Source of the DNA: Cyanophora paradoxa
Lineage: Eukaryota > Glaucocystophyceae > Cyanophorales > Cyanophoraceae
Assembly (NCBI GenBank): GCA_004431415.1
Contig: QPMI01000184.1
Location: 62,001 to 126,000 of the forward strand
DNA length: 64,000 nucleotides
Reading direction: 5' to 3'
In this document: positions 1 through 9,660 of the stretch, piece by piece
Layout: every line of letters starts with the position of its first letter
Position numbering within the stretch: position 1 is the first letter of the stretch
Notes under the pieces: model-generated
Databases searched by the model: none
What the model saw: only the letters and a program-made list of their open reading frames with translations
What the model was told of the DNA's origin: nothing
Position numbers and translations under genes: made by a program

Positions 1-3000
1 CGATCTGTCGCTCGCGACGCCGGCGCCTCAGAACCAAACCTCTTCCGGCTCAGCAGCGCTAGCTCCGGATCCATCGCCGGCTCTGCCCGCGCCAGCGGCG
101 GGCGCGGCGTCGGCCTTCGCTTCCCGCACCGTTCGAGTCTTCCTCTCATCCACCTTCCGTGCGCCCGCTGCCGCTCCACCAGGCCGAGCCGCGCGCCCGC
201 CCTCGATCGCCGACGGGCCGCCGCAGAGGACATGGGGCCGGAGCGTGCGGCGATCTTCGCGTCGGCTGTCCCGCGCCTCCGGCGCGCCCTTGACCCTCGG
301 GGCCTCTTCTTCGTTCCCGTCGGTCCGCCCGCCCGCGCGGCCGCGCCGCCTGCCGCTCACCGCCCTTCGCAGATCTGCGGTGCGCCCGATCCGCATGGGA
401 CGCGGCGCGCGAGTCGCGTTCTCACGAGAGGCGGCAGGTGGGGTATCACGAAAGAGGCAGCGGAGAGCGGCGAGGCGCGCAGCTCGGCCCGCGTTCGCCC
501 GCGCCTCTCGACTGATGGGCCGGCAGGTGCTGCGGCTGTGCCTCGAGGAGGTCGAGCGCTCGACTTACTTCGTCGCGTGCGTGTCCCGTACTTCCCTTCG
601 CCTACGATCCCCTTAGCCCCGGCGCAGCTTTCTCAAGCGGCGCTACGGGTGCGGGGTACCGGGGGGCGGGGGGGGGGCTACATGGGGCGGGGGGGTAGGG
701 GGATACCAGGGGGGTGGGGCGCGGGGTAGCGGGGGCGGGGCGTTGTACCCCCTCCCCCTCGACGCCATCCATCACATGCTCGTCCTCGTATACCTGACTC
801 TTTCTTTTGTCATTTCTCCCATGCCTTCATGCTTATTTTCTGTACCCCCCCCCCCTTTCCACTCCTTCCCCGCTTCTTCTCTTTCTGCTTTTTAAAACTT
901 TGCGCGCAGTTGGCACCAGCCAGCGGACGGGCCTCGCGACCCGCTCCTCGCAGCGTGCGCTCCCACTCCGACAGACTCCGCTGGCAGCCACTGACCAGCC
1001 GCCGCGGCAGGTCTTTTGAGCGGGCGGCGGAGCGCTTCCCCTTCGTGTGGGGGTACGCCGACCGCAGCGCGACGGAGCTCGAGATCCTCCTCGGGGCCCT
1101 GTTCGACCCTCAGGCGCGCCACTTGCCTGCAGCACTCCGAACCGCCGCTGACGAACGTCTCGCCGCAGGGCGCGCCGCGCGTACGGGCGGCCACCAGCCG
1201 CTTCTACTTCGCAAGCGGCGGCGAAGCCGACAGTCGCGAATCGGAGGCGGCGCAGCGGCTGCTGGAAAGCCTCAAGGGCGCCGTCCGCGGGTCGGGGCTG
1301 CCGGTGCGGGCGCCGGACTACGGCAGCGCAGAGGAGCTCGCCGCCGCGATCCACGACGACGTGCTCAAGGCGCGCCGGCCCCGGCCGCTGCTTGCCTCGT
1401 CTGACGACGGCCGGCAGATGGTGGAGCGGGACTTTCCGAGGGGCGGCGAGCGGAGTTGGTTGGAGGAAGAAAGGCTGGCGCACGCGGCGTTCGGCGATGC
1501 GCGGCGGCGCGTGTACGTCCCGCATGCGGGCGCGGCGGAGGCGCTCGATGCATACGCGGCAGGGGATGGGCCGGAGCTTATGCTCGTCGTGGGCACCAGC
1601 GGCTGCGGCAAGAGCGGTGCGCTTCTGGCGCGGCGCTCCGTAAAAGAACGCTGGTTAATTCGAACCGACCTGCAGCGATGCTGGCGAACTGGGCGCACTC
1701 GTGGCAGGAGCGGCAGCCTGGCGACGTCACGCTGGTCCACTTCGTGGGCGGCTCGCAGCAGAGCTCCCGCCTCGCCAATCTGATGCGGTGCGCCCTGCGT
1801 TTCTGTCTGTTTCGAGCTCTGCTGACGCCGTAGGGTTTGGGTGGTGCAGGCGCGTGTACGAGTCGGTGCGGGCGGAGTGCCCCGAGGCGCCAGAGATGGA
1901 CAAGCCGATGCGGGAGGGCGGCCTTGAGGAGATGCTTGCGTTCCGCGGCTGGCTCGAGGCGGCGGCGCGGGCGCTGCAGCGGCGGCTCGTCCTCGCGATC
2001 GACGCGCTCGACCAGCTGCTCGACGACGCGGGCGCGCAGCGGCTGCACTGGCTACCGCCGTCCGCCGGCGCCAAGCTGCGCATCGTCCTCTCCTGCGTAC
2101 CGGGCCACGGTGCGAGCCGGACCGAAATTTAAACGCCTTTACCTGGAGGCAGTAGTTGACTTCCAGCAGGCGTCGCCTACGAGTCAGCGAGGCAGCGGGC
2201 GCACGTTCTGCACGAGGTGGCGGCGATGGCGCGCGAGCAGCGGCTGTCGGTCGCGCAGGCTGAGCTGGCGGCGTCGGGCAAGGCGCTCGCGCCAGCGACG
2301 CTGGAGCGGCTGTGCGGCGCGCCGCAAAGCGGCAACCCGCTGTTCTTACTTACGGTGCGCTTGCAATGTGACTTTGGGTGTTTGAAGAGCGAGCCAGGTG
2401 CGAGCACGGCCGCGGCAGGTCCTCGGCGAGCTGAGAGATGCGGCGGTGCATGCGAATCTGGAGGGGCGGCTGGACGCGTGCCTCGCCTGCCCGGACCCCG
2501 TCGCCCTCTTTGGCCTCGTCGTGCGCGCAGACCCGAGTAGGATTGCAGCTTCGCCACTGCTCAGTGACCGCCCGCAGATGCAGCGCTGGGGCGAGCAGTA
2601 CGGCGAGCACCTCGTGCGGGAGGCGCTCGCCGCGGTGTGGTGCTCGCGGCACGGGATGGCGGACGGCGAGCTGCAGCAGCTGCTCCGCATCGGTGCGGAG
2701 GGCTCCAGCTGCACGCCGCTCCGCTGGTGCGAATTCACGTCGGCGGCGATGGCCGTCCTCATCAGCCGCGGTCCGCTCGCCATTCGTCTGTCCCGCTCAC
2801 TCGTCTCGCGCCTCACACGACCGCCAGACGGCCTCCTGGGGTTCTTCCACCGCTCAGCAGCGGAGGCAGCGGAGGCGACGTTCGGACTGGCGGACGCCGC
2901 CGAGCGACGGCAGATGCATGCGCGGCTCGGGTCGTTTTTCGCGGCTCAGCCGCCGTCACAGCGAAGGGCGGAGGAGGGCCCGTGGGCTCTGGCGCGCGCG

Positions 3001-4117
3001 GAGGAGCGGGATCAGCTGGTCGAGCTGCTGTCCGACCTCGACATACTCGCCAGACTCGGCACAGACGGCGCGCGGCACGAGCTGGTGCAACTGTGGGTGC
3101 AGAGCGCGCGGCAGAAGGAGGCGGCGGGGCGATACACGGCCGCAATCGACAGCCTCAAGGAAGGCGACATATCCGGTCACCTGCTCAACGCGTCAGAATT
3201 GCTGCGGGCTCTCGGAGAATACCAAGACGCAGAGCCGATTTGCAGGGTACGTAGTCTGCGAGATGCCGCTCTGTATGTTCTAATGATGGATGTGCAGCGG
3301 GTTCTTGAGATGACAGAGGCGGCGGGCGGCGATAGTACGCAGACCGCGACGGCTCTGCACAACCTCGCTTTCCTTCTACAGCTGAGAGGCAAGTACGGCG
3401 AGGCCGAGCCCCTCTATATGGTGCGTTCGTACCGTCCGGGTGACTCAGTGACGGGCAGGAGCTGATGTGTCTTGCAGAGGTCCCTCGAGATCAAGGAGGC
3501 GACGCTCGGCGAAAGTCACCCGGAGGTCGCGAAGACGCTGAACGAGCTCGCGCTGATGCTGGGGGCGCGCATCCAGTTCGACAAGGCGGAGCCGCTCTAC
3601 AAGGTGCGCACACACGCTTCGAGGTCCAGCTACGTGGAGATGACGGCGAGTCGCGCGCGCAGCGGGCCCTGGCGATTCGGGAGGCGGCGCTCGGCGAGAG
3701 TCACCCGCTGACGGCAACCGTGCTGAACAATCTCGCGTTGCTGCTGTTTTATAGGCGCAAGTTCGACGAGGCAGAACCCCTCTACAGGGTGTGTGAGCGC
3801 TGCGCGGGAGTTGACGTCGTCAGCTGCAGGCAGCTGACGGCGACTGCATCGGGATCGCAGCGTGCCCTGGCGATCCGGGAGGCGGCCCTCGGCGAACTGC
3901 ACACGGACACAGCGACGTCGGTCAACAATCTTGGCGTCCTTTTGGTGGAGAAGAAGAAGCTAGACGAGGCAGAGCCGCTCTACAGGGTGCGCATGCCCGC
4001 GCAGCACTCAAGGGCCGGGCCGCTGATCTCGGATGCGGCTGGGCCGCGCAGAGAGTTCTGGCGATCAAGGAGACGACCGTCGGCCCCAACCATCCCGACA
4101 CTGCAATGTCTCTCCAC

Positions 4118-4216
4118 TGTTACGGCAGGGGTGATTCCTAGCCAAATCCGGCGCCGAGCTAGTGTGAGGTGATCCGGCTACGTAGCCTATTGGATAGGAT
4201 TCTCGCCATCGTGACA
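4118..4216 (+). repeat. 99-bp terminal repeat, left copy
   Basis: Begins TGTTACGGCAGGGG and ends CATCGTGACA; identical to 4360-4458. TG...CA ends as in LTRs. Confidence 0.85.
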
Positions 4217-4234
4217 TGGGGGCTGCGAACGGAC
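4217..4234 (+). promoter_or_regulatory. primer-binding-site-like sequence of the miniature element
   Basis: TGGGGGCTGCGAACGGAC directly follows the left terminal repeat. TGG would pair with the CCA end of a tRNA whose 3' end reads GCAGCCCCCA. The first ten bases recur at the equivalent site of the large element. Confidence 0.5.
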
Positions 4235-4359
4235 CATGGTTCGACTCCCGGCAGAGCCCGGGTAGTGCGAACGGACATGGCTTCGAACCCACGTGGGAGA
4301 ATTCCGGACTTAGTCCGAAGCACGATTCGGCGAGGACGCCTCATATGTGCTGGCCCGGA

Positions 4360-4458
4360 TGTTACGGCAGGGGTGATTCCTAGCCAAATCCGGCGCCGAG
4401 CTAGTGTGAGGTGATCCGGCTACGTAGCCTATTGGATAGGATTCTCGCCATCGTGACA
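4360..4458 (+). repeat. 99-bp terminal repeat, right copy
   Basis: Identical by eye to 4118-4216. Its last four bases, GACA, recur at 9391-9394 and may be the target duplication of the large element inserted at this edge. Confidence 0.85.
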
Positions 4459-4900
4459 AGATGTTGAGCTAGAAATCCCCCCTCCTGGTGCCCTAGGGGT
4501 GGCACGGGATTCTAGACAACAGGTTTATAGAGTGACTCTGACCTGCAGTGAGTGCAAGACCGGCCCCAGCGTGATGCAGGTTCAGCAGTATGACAGTACT
4601 CGTAGATTTGATCCGACAGAGTTTCACTACTCTAGTCTCTCTACTAGGCCGATCTCCGGGAATGGCAAAATCCCTCTAAACACACACGCGCCGGGCTCTT
4701 AAAGCCCTCACGCTGTCCGTCCGAAGCTCTCATGATCAGATCATATGATCCGGTCAGACGGCTCAGACATATGAAAAGCAAGCCGCTGGATTCGAACCCG
4801 AGTCTCCAAGTACGCCGAAGCGAACTGCCGGAATTGAACCCGGATCTCTACGAACGGCAAATTCTCTAAGGCTGCAGCCGCCTAAGATTTCGCCCGCGAC
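4458..4900 (-). repeat. long terminal repeat, left copy (3' LTR of the element)
   Basis: Identical to 8951-9393. Contains two tRNA T-arm-like sequences in minus orientation: GGGTTCGAATCC near 4790-4801 and GGGTTCAATTCC near 4832-4843. A 67-codon plus-strand ORF at 4499-4702 occurs in both copies and resembles nothing I know. Confidence 0.8.
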
Positions 4901-5938
4901 CGTCGGACATTCGTCGCAGCAGAGAAAAGCCGTCCTCGGCGCCTGCTACCCCGCCCGCGACGTTCGTCGCAGCAAAATGCGAGGCCTAGCATATGTAAAC
5001 GTAAATCAGGTCCTGAAACCTCAGTACCACGAAGAGGTCAGGCCAGAAAATATATATGGATACGTATACGAAATCCGACACTGAAGGCTGCAAAAGCAAA
5101 GCCCTCTGAGAACCTCGGAAATGCTTGCGTGCGAAATTCAGAAGACGAGTATAATGAAAAGTGGCCGAGGCGTTCTAACGCCCTGACGACCCTAGCAGCA
5201 CGAAGGCTGCACTAAATCTAGCAGCTCGAAGGCTGCACTACCTAAATCAGAGAAAATCAGAAACTGGCAGAATATAACTGAAGCTTCACATCTAGAGCTC
5301 AGAAAATATTTCCGAAGCTCATGTTCAAGCTAAACTCAACGATATAAAATCGCGATCACGATCAATATTCTAAAATAAGAATATTGAGATATCGATCGGA
5401 AATCGAACAGCTCAAGCTGCGTACTACGGTACTGCTGCTTGGCTGCGAGCTCGAGCTCGAGTCGCTGCAGATGCTGCCTTACTCGCCGCGCGCTGCGGTT
5501 GATATGTACATGTACATGTACACGATTTGTACAAATGCTTCGAGCTCCAGCTGCGGCTGCCATGAATAACGCCGACAGCTGCATACATACGCGTTGCAAA
5601 TGCGAGAAACGCAAGTATGTATAATGAGAGGTCGCTGCAAGGTGCGGCTATGCTTCAATCAGCATTGCCAGCACGACTCTCTCGACGAGGGGCAGTCTTG
5701 ATTTGGGAATGACAGCGCCCTCGTGGACTTGCCGTGGACGTTGGCCTTGCAGACGCCGCTGCTCCTTCAACGTCGGCGAAGTCTGGCCCCTCCGGCCTGC
5801 GTCTGAATCTGTAGACGGCGAGAAAACGAGGGAGCCCTGTACATCCAAACGCGGGCGCCGCCGCGATGAGTACTTCCAAAATTTCCGCTCGTGATCTCTG
5901 AACCGCCTCACAAGATCCTCCGCCGTTCGACCCGAGAA
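4901..5938. other. 3' interior of the large retroelement, no recognised gene
   Basis: Comparatively AT-rich for this window. Short local repeats: an AAGGCTGCACTA unit twice near 5205-5240, and CGTCGCAGCA twice near 4910-4975. Overlapping minus-strand ORFs at 5648-5911 have no recognised domain. Confidence 0.4.
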
Positions 5939-6667
5939 TTAAATTGCGGCCGGACGCACAGCTAAGGTGACGGTTGCTGTGTGCCCGCCGGCGGTAGGTG
6001 CGATTGCACGTCGAGTCCGAAGACCCAGAAGGTCCGCCGGGGATGCTCTATCCTCCGCCGGGTCAGGAGCACGACCAGCACCGGTGCCGACTGCAGCCAA
6101 CGCTGAGCGACTTCCACATGCCTCAGTCGTCCCCTCCTTGAGTCCTTGCTCAAGTCGAAGTCCGTGCATCAAGTAACGAGTCACATTCCGAACCCGCTCT
6201 ACAACGCCACGTACTTTCTTGAACTTGTCTCCCTGCGGCGACGACGACGTTGAGCTGACGTCCGTCTTGTGCAGGGCCGATTCCGATCTCGTCGGTTGGG
6301 TGTCGACCGGCCTTCTGCTGTCCACAGCGCCCTCCTGACACGAGCAGGTCCGCGCCTCGAGCTTGGCCTCGGGCATCTCACCCTCAACGGCCGTCCTCCC
6401 GTCCGCAGCTGTCTTCAGCGCCCTCCTGGGTTCTTCCCATCTCGGGCAGGTCCGCGCCTCGGCCGTGGACGCCGGTTCATCGGATCGGAGCGACGCCTCT
6501 TCCAACCCCGGAAGTAGGCCTCCTTCCTCGCAAGTGCCACCCAGCACCGCGAAGCTGCCACCGCTCCGCCCACAACTTGAGAAGTGCAGCTGAAGATTAC
6601 AAGTATACGCCACCACGTCGCAGGGACCACACCCCTCTTCGCGACGATATAAATCCTCATTCCTCCT
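5939..6667 (-). other. uncertain second ORF of the retroelement
   Basis: An open frame on the Gag strand (extending up to 6880) downstream of the zinc knuckle. It is rich in Arg, Glu and Ser, with a loosely repeated EARTC motif, and ends at 5939. No protease, reverse transcriptase or integrase signature is visible. It could be decayed or novel element coding sequence, or chance. Confidence 0.25.
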
Positions 6668-6732
6668 CCGCCGGGCCGCTGGTCTTTTAATTCGCTTCAC
6701 AGGCGGAGACCGAACCGCCATGGCGTATACTT

Positions 6733-7928
6733 TTACTTCGCGCCCGCCAGACTGCCGGAGCTCCGATATCGATATTTCTCGAGCTCCTGCTGACAGGCTG
6801 AATATTGCACTTGCAACTGATCCAACTCCCGCTGAAGTCGCTTGCTGCAAACGGCAGTGTTGTGCGAGCCGCTCTTGCATTCATCGCACCAACGAGGTTG
6901 TCCGCCGCCCTGACTTGAAATTAACTTCAGCTTCTTGCTGTCGGGCTCGTCGACTTCGTCCTCCTCGAGGCGATGACGATCAGGGAAGGCGGAAAGTTGA
7001 GCAACAGGAGCTCTTGCCGCTGCAGTAGAAAATTGATTGTCGGTCCTTGCTTGCTGCAGTCGAATCTCGAGTGCGTTGCGCGACCGAACTCGACTGAAGA
7101 ATTCGCGACTCCACTCCGAGGCTCCGACAGATTATTTTTTGAGCCCTCCGGAATTTTACTCGTGAGCTTGATCATCGCCGGTGAAGTGATTGAATCCGAC
7201 GACATTATTTCCGCGATCAACATCTCGTCGGAGAACGAATCTTGAAGCTGGAGTAGACGACGAAGAAGAACGACATTATTTATAAAAGCTTGCGCATCCA
7301 GTTCAGATGGATTTTCCAGCGCAGAGAAGCGACGTCCCGCCGTCTTGATAGTGTTCTTCAGAAGCTCGAATTTGTTGTCAGGCACCAAGCCGAGCAGGTG
7401 CTCACGAATTTGTGCCCACGACGTCATGTCCAAGTCGCCGTTGCCCGACTTCGTATTCATGACACCCAGCACAGCCGTCGAGAAGGATCCATGCACCGGG
7501 TCACTTGTCGAGCGCTGCAGCGAAGACAGTGCAAGCTCTGCCAACGTCTTGTCGGGTTCTGTGTATGTCGGAGGCCGGATACAAATTGTTAAACGTTCCA
7601 GCGACTCGACCCACGACAGTACACCCGTACGCGTATTAGTCAAAGGAGGAATTTTCTCCTTGAATTCTCGCAGTTCGTGGTGACGTGCTTGCATGTCCAG
7701 GTTGCCAGTTAACGCGTCCAGTGCGTTCTTCAACGCGTTCTCGACTGTAGCAGCGGCTACCGCTGCCGGGGCCACAGCATGGGCAGGCGCCGGAGCTGGT
7801 ACCGGTGGTGCAACTGGAGCCGGGGGCGGAGCTGGCGCAGGCACAGGATCAGGCACTTGCGCTCCATGGCCAGCCGCCCCGTGACCGCCGCGTCGGCCGC
7901 CGCCCCTGCCCCGTGTACTTGAAGCCAT
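6733..7928 (-). pseudogene. Gag-like protein with zinc knuckle, frame-disrupted
   Basis: Starts at the ATG at 7926-7928 with a Gly/Arg-rich then Pro/Ala-rich head, followed by a helical capsid-like region (about 7700-7150) containing LTSWVESLERL-type and LLRRLLQLQDSFSDE-type segments. The first frame runs to 6927. A nucleocapsid zinc knuckle CX2CX4HX4C (CDECKSGSHNTAVC) lies at 6847-6888 in the -1 frame, followed by a coiled-coil-like tail and a TAA at 6733-6735. The frame change falls somewhere around 7080-7135, near a run of six A. A simple -1 slip at the A run would meet TAA at once, so this looks like a mutation or sequencing error rather than programmed frameshifting. It would be the structural protein of the element's particle. 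Confidence 0.65.
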
Positions 7929-8933
7929 GGAGAACTTGAGCTAGACACGTCCGCCCGCCGGTCGATTCAAGTGAGGCCCGCGCGCCCCTTGAGTTCGAAT
8001 TCAGACGTCGACTCGTGTGCACGACCAGTCGCAGATCTAGAGAGCGAGCCTCCGAGGCTTGAGAGTTGCGAGTTCACTTGCAACAGCACTAGCTCCACTA
8101 GTACAGAAGCTTAAGTTCGCTCGGCCTCGCAGTGAAGCGCCAGCTGCGCTTGCCGAGAGTCGCCCACGGTCGACGGTCAACCGTCTCCCCGCGGCCGCGG
8201 CCGCGCCGCGCGCAGCCTCCCCGCCGGTGCGCCGCCGCGCGCGCGCAGCGACACGCCCAGCGCGCCGCGACCCCCGATCGCGCGCCCGCCGATGCGCCGC
8301 CCGCGGCCGGCGCCGGCGCGCACGCGCTCGCAGGCTCGAGCTCCCGGCCGCAGGTCCGCCGGCGCGCAGCCGGGATCCGGATGCCGGCGCGCGCCCTGGT
8401 TCCGGATCCGGCGCTCCGGCCCGCGGTGCTCCGCGCGTGGATCCGGATCTCGCGCGAGGTGCAGCGCCGCGCCGCGCCGACGAGCCGCCGATCTACAGCG
8501 CCAGCCCGGTCTGCAGTGCAGACGCTGCGACGAGCGAGCGACGATCAGCCCTGCGACGCGCGCGAGGCGCCTAGATCTAGAGCCTCTAGAGCCTCGGCTA
8601 GCCGCGACGTCGACGTATTCGCTAGTGGCGCCCGGTGCGCGCGCGCATGCGCTGCGCTAGCAACGCCGGATCCAGGGCCCAGCGCTAGCCCCGGTCGCGA
8701 CCCCCGGACGGATCGCAAAGGAATGTATACGCATCTTTAAGAGCCTCGCGATGGCGCTGGCGGCAGCGTCCGCTCATGATCACCCGCGATAGGTTGCGCC
8801 GAGCGGGAAGGGGTTGAACGAATGCGCGAAACGGTTCTGGTCAGCGCACAGCGAGTTCTGAAGGCACAGCGACTATGCGCATCAAATGAACGCGAGGCGA
8901 AGCTCGCTCGGCTAGCTCGTAGAGCCAGCGTTC
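7929..8933. other. untranslated leader of the large retroelement
   Basis: About 1 kb between the 5' LTR and the Gag start. It is strongly GC-rich at 8150-8560 with many CGCG and CCGCGG runs. Several plus-strand ORFs overlap here in different frames, as expected from low-complexity GC sequence. I see no convincing protein. Confidence 0.4.
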
Positions 8934-8951
8934 GCGTTTGAGCAGCCCCCA
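8934..8951 (-). promoter_or_regulatory. primer-binding-site-like sequence of the large element
   Basis: Read on the minus strand: TGGGGGCTGCTCAAACGC, adjacent to the 5' LTR. It shares the first ten bases with 4217-4226 of the miniature element, implying the same tRNA primer. Confidence 0.5.
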
Positions 8952-9393
8952 AGATGTTGAGCTAGAAATCCCCCCTCCTGGTGCCCTAGGGGTGGCACGG
9001 GATTCTAGACAACAGGTTTATAGAGTGACTCTGACCTGCAGTGAGTGCAAGACCGGCCCCAGCGTGATGCAGGTTCAGCAGTATGACAGTACTCGTAGAT
9101 TTGATCCGACAGAGTTTCACTACTCTAGTCTCTCTACTAGGCCGATCTCCGGGAATGGCAAAATCCCTCTAAACACACACGCGCCGGGCTCTTAAAGCCC
9201 TCACGCTGTCCGTCCGAAGCTCTCATGATCAGATCATATGATCCGGTCAGACGGCTCAGACATATGAAAAGCAAGCCGCTGGATTCGAACCCGAGTCTCC
9301 AAGTACGCCGAAGCGAACTGCCGGAATTGAACCCGGATCTCTACGAACGGCAAATTCTCTAAGGCTGCAGCCGCCTAAGATTTCGCCCGCGAC
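8951..9393 (-). repeat. long terminal repeat, right copy (5' LTR of the element)
   Basis: Identical to 4458-4900. Its right edge abuts CCAC and the resumed TPR exon at 9399. On the minus strand the repeat ends ...CTCAACATCT, followed by the primer-site-like TGGGGGCTGC. Confidence 0.8.
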
Positions 9394-9660
9394 ACCACAA
9401 CCTCGCGTTCCTTATGATGAAGTGGCAGAAGTACGATCAGGCCGAGCCCCTCTACACGGTGCGCAAGCTCGAGCCAGCCTTCTCATGATCAGTCGTGCAT
9501 CTTCACGCCTCGTTGAACGGCCGCGCAGCGAGCGATTGACATAGCCACGTCGGCGCTCGGAGAAAACCACCCGGACACTCGCAACTTCAAGAACAGTCTG
9601 GCCTATATGCGCGATCGGATGCGCGAATCCGAGTCCAGCGGCGTCCAGGAGTCCGCGTGA

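Larger units (their letters stand above)
4118..4458 (+). mobile_element. 341-bp miniature LTR element (TRIM/SMART-like)
   Basis: Two 99-bp direct repeats (4118-4216 and 4360-4458), identical by eye, start TGTTACGG and end GTGACA. They enclose 143 bp with no coding capacity. Immediately after the left repeat comes TGGGGGCTGC, placed and worded like a tRNA primer-binding site. The element is flanked by CCAC at 4114-4117 and, beyond the second element, 9395-9398, a 4-bp target duplication. Structure and size match terminal-repeat retrotransposons in miniature, which depend on another element for replication. No purine tract is obvious before the right repeat. It lies inside a coding exon of the TPR gene. 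Confidence 0.75.
4459..9390 (-). mobile_element. 4.9-kb LTR retroelement, Gag-only, minus orientation
   Basis: Two long direct repeats, identical by eye over 4458-4900 and 8951-9393 (443 bp, constant offset 4493), enclose about 4 kb. A minus-strand Gag-like reading frame with a zinc knuckle lies inside, so the element points left and its 5' LTR is the right copy. A TGGGGGCTGC primer-site-like sequence abuts the inner edge of that LTR on the minus strand. I see no reverse transcriptase, RNase H or integrase, so it looks non-autonomous or internally deleted. Identical LTRs argue for a recent insertion. Exact ends are ambiguous by a few bases; GACA at 4455-4458 and 9391-9394 is the likely target duplication. 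Confidence 0.7.
1..9660 (+). pseudogene. DUF4062-NACHT-TPR (STAND) gene, 5' partial, one TPR exon split by nested retroelements
   Basis: STAND-type signalling NTPase with kinesin-light-chain-like TPRs, related to NPHP3/TPR-NACHT proteins. Splicing read by eye gives a DUF4062-like start (RVFLSSTFQDM near 135-235; VDLRWGIT over 310-455; YFVAFLKRRYGWHQ over 560-920). A P-loop GTSGCGKS follows at about 1589-1612, and a Walker-B-like LVLAIDALDQLL near 1990-2022. TPR exons are 3298-3420, 3478-3603, 3663-3788, 3861-3986, then 4052-4117 joined to 9399-9458, and a last exon 9529-9660 ending in TGA. Each full repeat exon is 41-42 codons, phase 0, with the LAIREAALGE...NNLA...AEPLY pattern. The reading frame is open to base 1, so the start lies outside the window. 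The insert 4118-9398 carries stops and should break this allele. Partner and ligand are unknown. Confidence 0.75.

Noticed and set aside
232-729. Long plus-strand ORFs in the first 800 bases
   Set aside because: They read through what splice signals and the DUF4062 pattern show to be exons and introns of the TPR gene. The intact long frames are GC-driven.
4499-4702. 67-codon ORF present in both LTR copies (4499 and 8992)
   Set aside because: It lies on the strand opposite to Gag, has no recognised domain, and its duplication is explained by the LTRs.
4780-4895. A functional tRNA gene in the LTR
   Set aside because: T-arm-like sequences are present, but I could not fold a full cloverleaf with a proper acceptor stem. 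Reported only as B-box-like motifs.
7129-7141. Programmed -1 frameshift signal (A AAA AAT) in Gag
   Set aside because: The -1 frame hits TAA directly after the site, so slippage there could not produce the zinc-knuckle extension.
8059-8740. Overlapping Arg/Ala/Pro-rich ORFs in three frames
   Set aside because: All arise from one GC-rich low-complexity block in the retroelement leader. There is no codon or domain signal.
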